DNA of 64,000 bases, from the NCBI GenBank assembly GCA_022827905.1, contig JAJEIQ010000078.1, positions 110,168-174,167 on the forward strand, in the 5' to 3' direction. Below the pieces are notes generated by a model. It saw nothing but the letters and a program-made list of their open reading frames with translations, did not search any database and had not been told where the DNA came from. Shown in pieces: positions 15,723 to 25,390 of this stretch. Origin of the DNA: Pseudomonadales bacterium (GTDB lineage: Bacteria > Pseudomonadota > Gammaproteobacteria > Pseudomonadales > Azotimanducaceae). Every line of letters starts with the position of its first letter. Within the stretch, counting starts at the first letter, position 1. The position numbers were made by a program, and so were the translations under genes.

Positions 15723-18131
15723 TCAGAAGGACTTGCGAATCGAGATTCCCACGGTGCGCGGCTGATTGACCCGGAACCCGAGCCGCGCGCGACCGCCGCG
15801 TTCCCGGTCAAACGACAATCGCGCATTCTCGTCGGTCAGGTTGTCCACGTGCAGCGCCGCCTCCCAGTCATCCTTCCTGATTGCGAGGCTTAAGCCCACC
15901 AGCGTGTACGGGTCGAGTTCGAGGTCCAGCTCCGTCACTTCCAAGCCGGTCGCGCCGCCGTAGGCCAGGCCGGAGACGAACCGGCCGGCGCCCGCCACCT
16001 GGTCGCTCGGCTGGGTGATGCGGTCGCCCACATGGTGCACGCTGGCGTGCAGGACCACCTCGCTGCCGCCGAGCAGTGCCGCGCCGAAGGAGTAGTCGAT
16101 CGTCGCCGCGAGCTGGAGCTGCGGCACCGAAGCCAGCCGGTTGCCGTCCGCGACGCCGCCGAGCACCCCGCCTTGTGCAGCGGCGACGGTCGAGTCGAAT
16201 TCGGACTCCACCCAACTGCCCGCAAGCCCCAGTTGCAGCCCTTCGAGGGGCTGCAGGGTCAGTTCGACCTCCATGCCGGTGGCGTGCGCCTCCGCCACAT
16301 TGAAGGAGATGCGCGAGGAGCAGGATCCGGCGTCAAGGGTTACCTGGAGATCCTTGATCTCGGCATGGAACGCGGCGGCGTTCAGGCTGGCGCCATTGCG
16401 CCATCGGGCCTTGAAGCCCGTTTCGTAGTTCCAGATGGTCTCATCGTCGTAGGCTTGGAAGCCGCCGAAGTTCGCCAAGTCCGAACCGGTGCACAGGCTC
16501 GCGTTCAACGGATCGTTGACGCCGCCCAGGCGAAATCCCCGCGCGACCTGGGCGTTCCACGTCAGGTTGTCAGAGACCTGAAACCGGCCCAGCAGGCGCG
16601 GGCTGAAGCCATTGGCGTCGGTGCTGTCCATCTGCAGGTCGCCGTTCGAGAAGAACCCGCCGGAGTGAAAGGCGCGCTCCTCCTTCCAATCGTACCAACG
16701 CCCGCCGAGGGTCAGTGCCAGACGGTCGGTCAGCGCATAGGTGGCCTCGCCAAAGACGGCGATTTGGGAGATGTCGTAGGGCAGGTCGGAGTTGTATGGG
16801 CGGTCGGGGAGTGGATAGCCGTTCATCGACGCCGCCGAAACGCCGGCTCCGAACGCGGCATCCACCACCGCGTCGTACCCCGGCATCGTCAGGCGTTGCG
16901 CGTAGTCCCGCTTGACGTCCGAGTAGAACAAGCCGAGGAGCCATTGCAGACGGGACCCTTCGTCGGCCGAGGTCAAGCGAACCTCTTGGGTGAACTGGTC
17001 AAGTTCCGTGGTGTCCCGCAGATTGGCGGGAATGGTCACCTGTTCCGCCGGGAATCCCAGATCCACCGTGACGCTCCCGGCCAGCGCCGAGGTGTCGCGG
17101 CTGACCAGCAGTTCGCGGCGCAGAACACTCGATACCGACGTCAAGTCGAACCCATCAAAGGTCGCCGTCAACGTCAGGTCGAAAAGCGTGGTTTCATCGT
17201 CGAACCGTTCCTCAAGCAGCAGATGCTGTTCCCGTTTGCCCAGTTGAACCGCCGGCCGCGTGGTGGTGTGCGGGTTGGCGAACAGGTTGAAGACCTCTTG
17301 GCGGTTGAAGCCATCGGCCTTCACTCGTTGGTGAACCAGTCTCGGCAGCACCGAAACCCGCTCGGTGACATCCCAGAGAAGCGACAGCCGCACGCCGTTT
17401 CGGGTGCTGGAATTGACGTCGTCGCGCCATTCGCCGCCCTCCGACCGAGCGTCGATGTAGCCGGCGGAGTCCGTGGTGTAACCGACTAGCCTGAGGGCGC
17501 TGGCAGGGGAGAGCGCCACATTGGCCATTGCCTTCGCATGCCAGCCGATCTCGCCGTCCGCAAGGGAGTTGAAGGCGCCCTCCACGAGGCCGTGCTGGCG
17601 CCCAAGCTCGGGCCGGTTGGTGATGTAGCGCAGGGTGCCTCCGACCGATCCTGCGCCGTAGAGGGTGCCCTGGGGTCCGCGCAGCACTTCGACCCGGTTC
17701 ACGTCGAACAGGTCGAAGTCGGGCGTGAACAGCGACAGCGAGACCACCGAATCGTCCAGATAGACGCCGACCTGCTCCTTGACGCCGGGTTGGTCCCGGA
17801 CGATCTGACCGGCGGAGACGCCGCGCATGGCAACTTGGCTCTGGCCTGGCCCGAGATTCTGCACAGTCATGCCGGCAAACCCACGCGCCAGGTCCTCGAT
17901 CCCTCCGGCGTTGGCCCGCGTCATTTCCTCCGCGGTCTTCGCAGCCACGGAGAACGGCACATCCTGAATCCTCGCGCTGCGCTTGGTGGCCGTCACCACC
18001 ACTTCCTCGATTTCGCCCGCCGCCTGCTGCGCCGCTTGGGGTTGCGCTGTGGCCGGCAGCGCCGCTAGGGCGAACACTGCGAGGGGCCAGCGCCATCTGC
18101 AGCCATGGTGTTTCACTGGGCTCTTGACCAT
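15723..18131 (-). CDS. TonB-dependent receptor (FpvA/BtuB-like plug, no STN domain)
   Basis: The 802-residue product has a signal peptide (WPLAVFALAALPATAQ), a TonB box region (EIEEVVVTATKRSARIQDVP), a plug with RVEVLRGPQGTLYGAGSVGG and a barrel ending in aromatic KSF. The VVTATKR pattern and the VGGTLRYITNRP plug motif are typical of the large receptor family expanded in sphingomonads and marine gammaproteobacteria for aromatic, terpenoid or siderophore-like substrates. The ATG at 18131 precedes the basic signal-peptide start. The substrate is not predictable. It is separated by 63 bases from the STN-type receptor gene on the same strand. Confidence 0.85.
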   Translation of the reverse strand: MVKSPVKHHGCRWRWPLAVFALAALPATAQPQAAQQAAGEIEEVVVTATKRSARIQDVPFSVAAKTAEEMTRANAGGIEDLARGFAGMTVQNLGPGQSQVAMRGVSAGQIVRDQPGVKEQVGVYLDDSVVSLSLFTPDFDLFDVNRVEVLRGPQGTLYGAGSVGGTLRYITNRPELGRQHGLVEGAFNSLADGEIGWHAKAMANVALSPASALRLVGYTTDSAGYIDARSEGGEWRDDVNSSTRNGVRLSLLWDVTERVSVLPRLVHQRVKADGFNRQEVFNLFANPHTTTRPAVQLGKREQHLLLEERFDDETTLFDLTLTATFDGFDLTSVSSVLRRELLVSRDTSALAGSVTVDLGFPAEQVTIPANLRDTTELDQFTQEVRLTSADEGSRLQWLLGLFYSDVKRDYAQRLTMPGYDAVVDAAFGAGVSAASMNGYPLPDRPYNSDLPYDISQIAVFGEATYALTDRLALTLGGRWYDWKEERAFHSGGFFSNGDLQMDSTDANGFSPRLLGRFQVSDNLTWNAQVARGFRLGGVNDPLNASLCTGSDLANFGGFQAYDDETIWNYETGFKARWRNGASLNAAAFHAEIKDLQVTLDAGSCSSRISFNVAEAHATGMEVELTLQPLEGLQLGLAGSWVESEFDSTVAAAQGGVLGGVADGNRLASVPQLQLAATIDYSFGAALLGGSEVVLHASVHHVGDRITQPSDQVAGAGRFVSGLAYGGATGLEVTELDLELDPYTLVGLSLAIRKDDWEAALHVDNLTDENARLSFDRERGGRARLGFRVNQPRTVGISIRKSF

Positions 18132-18194
18132 TGGCGGATCATACCTTCGGCCTCCGGCGGCGGCCACCGACCGCACGTCTCGCGCCCGACGCGT

Positions 18195-20459
18195 TTACCA
18201 GAACCAACGCACGCCGATGGAAGGAACGATCGGCAGCAACCGCGCCTCGTCCAGGAACAGCTGCGGATCGTAGAGATGGCCGGCCAGGTTCCTGCGATTG
18301 GTCGCGTTCTTGACGTCGGCATAGACCTCAACCCGCCCCCGCCCAGTGATGAACACGCGGGCCACGTGCGCATCCAGCGACAGATACGCCGGCAGCCGAT
18401 CTACGTTCAGTTGCGTCGGCAGGTCGGCCGTTCGGGTCACCAGCGGCGTGATCGGCCATCCGGACCGCCAGTTCGCGGCGAGCGCGACGCGCCATTTGTC
18501 GCCAGTCCAGGCGATGTGCGCCTTGACGCTGTGGGGCTGGTCCCAGGACCGGTCGTGCCACCGGTTGGCTACCCGTTCCTCGGACACCGTCCGCGCGTAG
18601 GCGAGGTTCCAGCTCAACCGGCCGCCGCCGTAGGAGGCGGTCACTTCGATGCCTCGGGAACGCGACCCGCCCGCCTCGATCAGGTAGCGGTCCGCGCCGA
18701 GCTCCGGCAGCAGGACGAAGCGGTTGTACAGGCTCTCGAATCGCGGCCAAGGCTGCCCCACCCGCCGTGCGTACAGGTCCGTCCGCAACGTCAGCCGAGC
18801 CGTTGGCGACCACGCCGCCCCCAAGTTGATTTGGTCGGTGTGCTGCGGGGGGTCCAGTTCGGAGCGGCCCTCGTCGATCTGGATCTCGTGCAGCAGCTGC
18901 GGCTGCGTGTAGCGCCCAACGTCCAGGTCGAGCTGCCACTCGGGTGTCGCGGCATAGGCCAGCGCCATCCGGCCGCTCCACTTGTCGGCATGGACTTCAG
19001 CGATGTCCTGGGTGTCGAAGCGCAAGCCGACCGAGCCGGTCAGCTTCGGCGTCAGCGACCGCGTCACCGAGGCAAACGCCTGGGCGCTGGACCCGCGGCG
19101 GCGGAACGCCAGGTCGCGCGTCTCGCCGGTCTTTCCCTGAACCGGGCGGCCGACCGGTCCGTAGCGCACGTGCAGCGAGGCGTCGAAGTCGGCGCGATGC
19201 CGGGCGAGGGCCCATCCGGCGTTGACTTCTACCTCGCGCTGCGGCGTCCAGCGCCATCGGTTGGCGAGCGTCGAGATGCGCGACGAACGGCGTTCGCTCA
19301 GGTGGCCGTTCACGTCCTCGCCCTGCTCGGTGGTGCCGCTGCGCGTGCGCTCCACCGTGAAACGGCTCGCTTGCCAGACCATCTGCAGACGCCCGCCAAG
19401 ATCGCGCCGCCAGCGCAGCCACAGGTCGCGGTGATCGACACTGGCGCCGGCCCGCTCGCCGGTGCTCTCTCGCTCCACGTCAACCGTCTCTCCCGTGCGC
19501 AGGACGCCCACCACCACCTCGTTGTCCGCATCGGACCACTGCAGGCGCCCCAGTTCGTCGTCGAACCGGGGGATGGCGAGGTTCTCCTCGCCGGCGACGT
19601 TGAGCAGATTGAGCACGTCGCCGACGAGGCTCACCCGCCCCGACACTAGCCAGGACCAGTTGCCCGCGTAGCCGCGCGCGTCCGCGGCGGCGGCCATCGC
19701 GCTCAGGTCCAAGGTGCCGTGCAGCGGCCGCTCCGGCTCCACGAGATGCAGGTCGACGACGCCGCTCATGCGCGTGCCGAAGCGGGACGGGAAGCCGGAC
19801 ACGTACACATCCACCGAATCGACGATGTTGGGATTCACGGCGGAGAACAGGCTGTGCGCATCGGCGAAGTGGAATGGCTTGTGCAGCTCGACGCCGTCGA
19901 GCCGGTACAGCACCTCGTTGATGTCGCCGCCGCGCATCCGGTGCATGGCGGACACACCGTCCGAGTCGACGCCCGGCAGGGTCCGCAACGCGCGCAGCGT
20001 GTCGCCGGCGGCGCTCGGGATCAAGTCGAGTTGCTGGCGATGCAGCGACTGGCGACGTGCGGTCCGCTCCACGCGGAACGGCGCGTAGACAACGACTTCC
20101 TCGATGTACGGCTGGACAACCGGCGCGGGAACGGTCGTGGCGGCGGGGCGGGGTTCAAGGCTCGGCTCCAGTACCGCCACGTAGCCTGCGTTGCGATCGG
20201 TCATCACGAGCGTCAGCCCGTGCGGCTTGAGCAACTGCCGAATCTGCGTTCTGGGCGATGCATCGGGATCCGGCGGTGCCTGCACCGTCAGGCGCCGCGG
20301 CAGGAGGCGGGTGGACGAAAAGACATTGAGCGACGGATACCGGTCAATGGCTTGGCGCAACGGTTCGCCCGCTACCGGCGCATCAGCCGCCGCTTCCTGC
20401 GTCAGCGCGGCGCTGGACCAAAGCACCGCCGCGAGAAGAGAGAGTCGTCGTCCTACCAT
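18195..20459 (-). CDS. TonB-dependent transducer with N-terminal STN signalling domain
   Basis: This 754-residue receptor has a signal peptide. Residues about 25-100 then form a secretin/TonB short N-terminal (STN) domain: PLRQAIDRYPSLNVFSS, then LLKPHGLTLVMTD. A TonB box (IEEVVVYAPF), a plug (TLRALRTLPGVDSDG, NEVLYRLDGVELHKPFHF) and a barrel ending GVRWFW follow. STN domains contact a FecR-type anti-sigma regulator, and the FecR and ECF sigma genes lie immediately upstream on the same strand. The three genes form a complete cell-surface signalling unit that would switch on uptake genes when ligand binds. Ligand unknown; iron-siderophore is one option but the plug resembles carbohydrate or organic-ligand receptors. 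Confidence 0.85.
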   Translation of the reverse strand: MVGRRLSLLAAVLWSSAALTQEAAADAPVAGEPLRQAIDRYPSLNVFSSTRLLPRRLTVQAPPDPDASPRTQIRQLLKPHGLTLVMTDRNAGYVAVLEPSLEPRPAATTVPAPVVQPYIEEVVVYAPFRVERTARRQSLHRQQLDLIPSAAGDTLRALRTLPGVDSDGVSAMHRMRGGDINEVLYRLDGVELHKPFHFADAHSLFSAVNPNIVDSVDVYVSGFPSRFGTRMSGVVDLHLVEPERPLHGTLDLSAMAAAADARGYAGNWSWLVSGRVSLVGDVLNLLNVAGEENLAIPRFDDELGRLQWSDADNEVVVGVLRTGETVDVERESTGERAGASVDHRDLWLRWRRDLGGRLQMVWQASRFTVERTRSGTTEQGEDVNGHLSERRSSRISTLANRWRWTPQREVEVNAGWALARHRADFDASLHVRYGPVGRPVQGKTGETRDLAFRRRGSSAQAFASVTRSLTPKLTGSVGLRFDTQDIAEVHADKWSGRMALAYAATPEWQLDLDVGRYTQPQLLHEIQIDEGRSELDPPQHTDQINLGAAWSPTARLTLRTDLYARRVGQPWPRFESLYNRFVLLPELGADRYLIEAGGSRSRGIEVTASYGGGRLSWNLAYARTVSEERVANRWHDRSWDQPHSVKAHIAWTGDKWRVALAANWRSGWPITPLVTRTADLPTQLNVDRLPAYLSLDAHVARVFITGRGRVEVYADVKNATNRRNLAGHLYDPQLFLDEARLLPIVPSIGVRWFW

Positions 20460-20491
20460 CCGCGATCAAGAAGACTAGCAGTCGCATTCCT

Positions 20492-21463
20492 TCAGTCGTC
20501 GAAAACGATGGTAATGACTCCGTTCTCGTCGCGCCAATCCGTGGCGGTGACCTTGACCACCTGCCCCAGGGCCGCCCAAGGCGCCAAGCTGCTGAAGTCC
20601 CCGTCGAGTTCCTCGGCCTGCAGTGCGCCCTCGACGCCTGCCTCGAAACGGAGTTCGCGGCCGAGGTCGCGGGCAATCTCCCGCAGCATGGCGACCGGAT
20701 TGCGGCTCATGTAGCCCTTCGGCGCGGCGTGGATCCAGTTCCAGCGTTCGTGGCCCGCCGATTCGGCGCGCTGCGCAACCGCGCCGCCTTCGGCCACGAG
20801 GACCTGTGCGGTGCCCGGCGCCACTGGCGCGGTCCGCCGCTTTATCCCGGCCGGCGTGGCCAACTCAACCTGCCCCTCGCGCACGGCCACCTCCAGACGC
20901 TCGTCGTCGGCGACGACCAGGAAACGCGTGCCGATGTCAGTGACCACGCCACGGCTCGTTTCGACCGCGAAGGACGCGCGGCCGTCCGTCGCCACGTAAA
21001 CCAGCCCCCTGTCGAGGGTCAGCGCGCCTGGCGCGCGCCAGGCGAACTCAGTGCCCGTGCCGATGCGCACGTCGGTCCCGCTGGCCCCCGCCCACCGCAC
21101 CGGGCTTAAGGCCCGGATGGCGAGGTCCTCCCCGACCTCGACGGAAACCGGCTCCGGCGATGCCCGATGGTCCTTGCCGTCCACCCGGATGTGGCCTTGG
21201 GCGAGCTCCAGCTTGAACCCGGGCGAGGCCGGCTGCTGCACTGCGACCAGGCCGACCACGCCCGCGAGTGCTGCGGCGGTTGCCGCAACCGCTGCAAATC
21301 GGCGTGCCGAGCGGCGCCTCGCCTGCAGCGCTTCCCACTCTTCGGCGACGGCCGCGAACGCCTGTCCGCGCGCCGCCTCACTTGGCCGCGGGCGCGGCTC
21401 GACGCCGTCGAACAGGGATTCGAACGGCTCGTCTGGCCGCCCGTCGTTCCGCTTGCTGCTCAT
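20492..21463 (-). CDS. FecR-family anti-sigma regulator
   Basis: The product has 323 residues: a cytosolic N-terminus, one membrane segment (about 55-75, FAAVAATAAALAGVVGLVAV) and a periplasmic FecR domain (ALTLDRGLVYVATDGRASF, TDIGTRFLVVADDERLEV, VREGQVEL). The C-terminus resembles a second STN-like fold (PVAMLREIARDLGRELRFEA). It would hold the ECF sigma factor inactive until the STN receptor signals. Its start codon overlaps the sigma stop (ATGA), so the two proteins are made together. Confidence 0.85.
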   Translation of the reverse strand: MSSKRNDGRPDEPFESLFDGVEPRPRPSEAARGQAFAAVAEEWEALQARRRSARRFAAVAATAAALAGVVGLVAVQQPASPGFKLELAQGHIRVDGKDHRASPEPVSVEVGEDLAIRALSPVRWAGASGTDVRIGTGTEFAWRAPGALTLDRGLVYVATDGRASFAVETSRGVVTDIGTRFLVVADDERLEVAVREGQVELATPAGIKRRTAPVAPGTAQVLVAEGGAVAQRAESAGHERWNWIHAAPKGYMSRNPVAMLREIARDLGRELRFEAGVEGALQAEELDGDFSSLAPWAALGQVVKVTATDWRDENGVITIVFDD

Positions 21464-22062
21464 CGCGCACCTCCGTGCATCGTCGAAGGGTCAAGCTCCG
21501 TGTCTGCAAAGTGATTCCGGAAGGCCTGCCGCGCGCGCGCCAGTCGGGACTGGATGGCCAGCGCCGTCGTGGACAGCCGCGTGGCGATCTCGTCAACCGA
21601 GAGCCCTTCGATGTACTTCCACTCCAGGATGTCGCCGTAGTCGCCCGGCAGCGCATCGAGGAGCGCATGCACGAGCGCCTGCCTGTCGGAGGACGCCGTT
21701 GCCTCTTCAGGCGTCTCGAGATCCGCCGCCATCGCTTCCACCTCCGCTTGCAGCCGTCGGTTCTGATCGATCGACACCACCTTGGGCCGCCGGTTCGAGC
21801 GCCTGAAATGCTCGCTCAATTGACTCCGCGCCACCCGGTTGATCCAGGTCCCCAGCGCGGCTTCGCCACGATAGGTCTCGATGCGCCGAATGGCGTGGCG
21901 CAGCGTCTCGGTGGCGATCTCCTCCGCGTCGGCCTCCGGCACTTGCCGCAGGCAGTAACGGTACACCGGCCCGTAGTGCCGGTCGAAGAACGCGCGCAGG
22001 GCGCTGCCGTCCCCCTTCAGGACAGCCTTGGCCAGCCGCTTGTCGTCCCGATGCGTGGGCAT
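21460..22062 (-). CDS. ECF-type RNA polymerase sigma factor
   Basis: This 200-residue sigma-70-family protein has region 2 (ALRAFFDRHYGPVYRYCL through TYRGEAALGTWINRVARS) and region 4 (LLDALPGDYGDILEWKYIEG, then LSVDEIATRLSTTALAIQSR), separated by a linker. It is larger than the minimal FecI type but has no region 3. Overlap with fecR marks a regulated pair, and the STN receptor follows. It should direct transcription of the receptor cluster and perhaps the lipoprotein gene upstream. Confidence 0.85.
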   Translation of the reverse strand: MPTHRDDKRLAKAVLKGDGSALRAFFDRHYGPVYRYCLRQVPEADAEEIATETLRHAIRRIETYRGEAALGTWINRVARSQLSEHFRRSNRRPKVVSIDQNRRLQAEVEAMAADLETPEEATASSDRQALVHALLDALPGDYGDILEWKYIEGLSVDEIATRLSTTALAIQSRLARARQAFRNHFADTELDPSTMHGGAR

Positions 22063-22156
22063 GTTGGGCCTTTGCTTGGTTCAGGATGAGTGTCATGCCT
22101 CGTTCCGGAGTCATGCCGGGGAGCGGTTGCCCGCCTCCCGGCGCGTCCGCTCCCCG

Positions 22157-23140
22157 TCAGGGACACTGGGAGGATTCCGGGTGCACGGCGTAAGTGTCGG
22201 GCATGTAGGCCGGCGCCGTCATGACCACCTTGAACGTTTCGCCAGGCTGCAGGTCCGCCGGTACGGTGGGACCGAGCTCGACGACCGACGTGCCGCCGAG
22301 GCCCATGTGGATCTCGGTCTTGGACCCGCAGATCGACTGCGCGGTGGGATTGTGCACCGTGCCGCGGAACGCCAGATCCGCCATGTCGAACAGAAAGCTG
22401 TACTCGGCGGATCCGAATGTGCCCGATGCCACTTCCATGATCGGAATCGTGGGATCGTCCTCGCCGCCTTCGCCACCGCCTTCGCTACCTTCGCCACCGC
22501 CTTCGCCGCTACCTTCACCGCCGCTGCCGTGTTCGCCACCGCCGCCTTCGCCACCGTGCTCGCCCGCGCCCTCGCCGCCCTCGCCGCCACCACCGGTTCC
22601 GCTAGGCGCGCTTGAGCACTCGAACGTCTCGATCATCACCACCCACTCCTCGAACTCCGTGCCCTGGGCGAGCGGGAACTCGAACTCCGTCCGGTCGTAC
22701 GGACGCAGGCCATCGACCACATGGTCCTCGCCATCCGGCGTGAGGCTGGCGATGCGCAGCCAGCCATCGAGTTCCACCGCCGGACTGACGTCGCAGACCG
22801 CCCCGGCGGCCTCGTTGCGCACGCGGCCGACGAACGTCCTGCGCGCCGGATCGTAGCTTATGGCGATCTCGGTGTCGTTCAACAGGCCGGCGTAGGCCTC
22901 GTCCGGCATCAGAATGAGCGACTCGAAGATGCCTAGGCTCCGGCCGCTGCTGACGAACGGGGCGTCGCTTGCGGCGCCGCCGCCATCGCCGCCCTCGCTG
23001 CCACCGCCGTCACCACCGCTGCCCTCGTGACCGCTGGCTTCGCTGCCTTCGCCGCCACCGCCGCCGCCACCGCAACCGGCGACCAGCGCGGCGAATGACA
23101 AAACCAAGATTGACTTGAGGAGCCTAATCGACTGCTTCAT
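22157..23140 (-). CDS. Duplicated-domain lipoprotein with Gly/Glu/His-rich linkers
   Basis: This 327-residue protein has a lipoprotein signal (LLKSILVLSFAALVAGC, Cys23), then a Gly/Glu/Ser tract. Domain 1 (about residues 60-160) contains FVGRVRNEAAGAVCDV and ends FECSS. A second tract about 40 residues long of Gly, Glu and His follows, then domain 2 with FRGTVHNPTAQSICGS and a final Cys. The two domains share the F-x-G-x-V-x-N-x(5)-C pattern, so they arose by duplication. His/Glu-rich tracts could bind metal. No known family is recognised. It lies 94 bases before the sigma gene on the same strand, so it may belong to the same surface-signalling locus. The simple-sequence DNA is prone to slippage. 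Confidence 0.7.
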   Translation of the reverse strand: MKQSIRLLKSILVLSFAALVAGCGGGGGGGEGSEASGHEGSGGDGGGSEGGDGGGAASDAPFVSSGRSLGIFESLILMPDEAYAGLLNDTEIAISYDPARRTFVGRVRNEAAGAVCDVSPAVELDGWLRIASLTPDGEDHVVDGLRPYDRTEFEFPLAQGTEFEEWVVMIETFECSSAPSGTGGGGEGGEGAGEHGGEGGGGEHGSGGEGSGEGGGEGSEGGGEGGEDDPTIPIMEVASGTFGSAEYSFLFDMADLAFRGTVHNPTAQSICGSKTEIHMGLGGTSVVELGPTVPADLQPGETFKVVMTAPAYMPDTYAVHPESSQCP

Positions 23141-23332
23141 GGGAGCGCTTCCACGTTGTGTTGTCCTGCTACAGAGGGTGCGGCAGCCGAAAACCAATCG
23201 CCGGAAGACGTATTGATGCCATGAAATCCTGGAGGAACGGCCCTTGGACAGCTCGTCGGTTGCGCTGCGGCAAACCGGATGACCCGCGCCGGAAACTGTT
23301 CTAGTATGCTCGCCAGCGGCATGGAGGACATC

Positions 23333-25351
23333 GTGACCGCCGGCTTCGACTACAGTCCACTCGACATCGGCATCAGCCAAGACACTCACAACGAAAGCCG
23401 AGGCGAGGTTGCTCTCAATGTCTGGGCCAGTGATCTTTGCCAGCGTCACCCGCACCTTGACGAGGCGGCGATTCGGTCTGCGGTCAGCAAGTTCGGTGAG
23501 GGTTCTCTATCGGCCCACCTCGGCGCCGCATTGGAACTGGCGTCGCTGGTGGCCAGCATGGAGATGGACACCGCCTCGGTGTTGGCGGCGCTGTTCCACG
23601 GTCCGGTTCGCCGTGGCGCCCTCGCCAAATCCGAATTGAACGCCCGCATCGGCGATGCGGCGGCGGCATTGGCGGCATCGGTAATCGAAATGGCGGACAC
23701 CAGCATTCTGGACCTCACCAGTTCCCGCCTGCTGGCCAGCGAGGCCAAGGACCAGACCGCCAACATCCGCCGCATGCTGGTGGCGGTCATCGACGACGGC
23801 CGCGTGGCGGTGCTGAAGCTGGCGGAGCGGGTGGTGGCGCTGCGTCGAGCCAAGGCCAGTTCGGAGGAGCGCAAGGCCCGCATCGCCACCGAGGCGATGA
23901 CGGTGTTCGTGCCCTTGGCGGATCGGCTCGGTATCTGGCAACTCAAGTGGGAGCTTGAGGACCTGTCGTTGCGCTACTTGGAGCCGGATGCCTACATGCG
24001 CATCGCCAAGCAACTCGATGGCCGCCGGGCGGAGCGCGAACGGCGCGTCAACGCCTTGGTCGGGCAGCTTAGGGAAGCCTTTGAGTCCCGCGGCATCAAG
24101 GCCGGCATCGGGGGCCGGGCAAAGCACATCTACAGCATCTGGCGCAAGATGCGCACCAAGAACGTTCCCTTCGATGAGGTCTATGACGTGCAGGCGGTGC
24201 GCATCATCGTCGGCAACGTGGCGGCCTGCTACGCCGCCTTGGGCATCGTGCATGCCCTTTGGCGCCCCATTCCCGATGAACTCGACGACTACATCGCCGC
24301 ACCGAAGGAGAATGGCTATCGTTCCATCCACACGGCCGTCGTTGGCGCTTCCGGCATGGTGTTCGAGGTGCAGATCCGCACCGAGGAGATGCATCGGGAT
24401 GCGGAGCTCGGGGTCTGCGCCCATTGGTCCTACAAGGGCATGGACCCGGAGGATGACTACTACGCCAACAAGGTGGCTTGGCTGCGCCAAGCCCTTGACG
24501 CCCATGAGCGGGAAGGCGTGGGCCTGGCCGGTGAGTTGATCGACCAGATTCGGGAGCAGCGGGTCTTCGTGTACACGCCCAAGGGCCATGTGCTGGACCT
24601 GATGGCGGGCGCCACGGCGGTGGACTTTGCCTATCGGGTGCATACCGAAGTCGGGCAGCGTTGCGTGGGCGCCCGCATCGACGGCGTGCCGGCGCCGCTC
24701 AACACCACCCTGCAATCCGGTCAACGGGTGCGGATACTGACCGACCCGGACGCCGCGCCGCAACGGGCTTGGCTGGACCCGGAACTGGGCTACGTGCGCA
24801 CCTCGCGGGCCATGAGCAAGATTCGCGCTTGGTTCTATGATCGGGATCAAGCAGAGAACGTCGCCGCTGGCCGAAGCCTGTTCCTGGCGATGGTGGACGG
24901 GCTGGCCTTGCCGTTGCCCGACCCGCAGGCGCTTCTGGATTTTGCGCCGGCGTTGAAGCGGCCGGGCCCGGACGGACTTTTTTTCGCGCTCGGCGTTGGC
25001 GAGATGGCGCCGCTGGAAGCCCTGCGCCTGTACCTTGCCGCCCATGGGGAGGATTCGACCCAACGCAGCCTGCTGCCGGAAATGGCGGCCGAAGAAGGGC
25101 CGTCCCGCTATCGACTGCGGATCGAGGGGCGTGACCGTGAGGGCCTGCTGCGCGACCTCACGGAGACGGTGAGCCGCTATGGCCTATCGATGTTGGCCAA
25201 CACCGGCCATGTCGAGCCGGCCACCGGCGCGGCTTGGTTCGACGTGGACCTTGAGCTTGAGGACCTGTATGAAGCGGCGCGCATCATGCATCATTTGCGT
25301 CACGTGCCGGATGTTCGGCAGGTGCGCCGGGTGGCCTTAAACGCGGCCTGA
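23333..25351 (+). CDS. relA: RelA-type (p)ppGpp synthetase
   Basis: This 672-residue protein has the RelA/SpoT order. First comes a pseudo-hydrolase domain in which the HD pair of SpoT is replaced (AALFHGPVRRG), then the synthetase (VYDVQAVRIIV, KENGYRSIHT, VFEVQIRTEEMH), TGS (VFVYTPKGHVLDL, AVDFAYRVHTEVGQ) and a C-terminal ACT domain (YRLRIEGRDREGLLRDLTE). Loss of HD means it makes but cannot degrade the alarmone. It acts with ribosomes carrying uncharged tRNA. The GTG at 23333 is preferred because GGAGG lies 5 bases upstream; an in-frame ATG at 23321 is weaker. adk follows on the same strand. Confidence 0.9.
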   Translation: MTAGFDYSPLDIGISQDTHNESRGEVALNVWASDLCQRHPHLDEAAIRSAVSKFGEGSLSAHLGAALELASLVASMEMDTASVLAALFHGPVRRGALAKSELNARIGDAAAALAASVIEMADTSILDLTSSRLLASEAKDQTANIRRMLVAVIDDGRVAVLKLAERVVALRRAKASSEERKARIATEAMTVFVPLADRLGIWQLKWELEDLSLRYLEPDAYMRIAKQLDGRRAERERRVNALVGQLREAFESRGIKAGIGGRAKHIYSIWRKMRTKNVPFDEVYDVQAVRIIVGNVAACYAALGIVHALWRPIPDELDDYIAAPKENGYRSIHTAVVGASGMVFEVQIRTEEMHRDAELGVCAHWSYKGMDPEDDYYANKVAWLRQALDAHEREGVGLAGELIDQIREQRVFVYTPKGHVLDLMAGATAVDFAYRVHTEVGQRCVGARIDGVPAPLNTTLQSGQRVRILTDPDAAPQRAWLDPELGYVRTSRAMSKIRAWFYDRDQAENVAAGRSLFLAMVDGLALPLPDPQALLDFAPALKRPGPDGLFFALGVGEMAPLEALRLYLAAHGEDSTQRSLLPEMAAEEGPSRYRLRIEGRDREGLLRDLTETVSRYGLSMLANTGHVEPATGAAWFDVDLELEDLYEAARIMHHLRHVPDVRQVRRVALNAA

Positions 25352-25390
25352 CCCGGCTGCCACGCGTTGGAAAGTTAACAAGGAGCAACC

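Noticed and set aside
22470..22610. CRISPR-like periodic repeat
   Set aside because: The periodicity is short, irregular and lies inside a lipoprotein reading frame encoding Gly/Glu-rich linkers; there are no spacers.
23507..25063. Minus-strand open frame of 518 codons opposite relA
   Set aside because: It is antisense to conserved relA motifs and shows no protein-like features.
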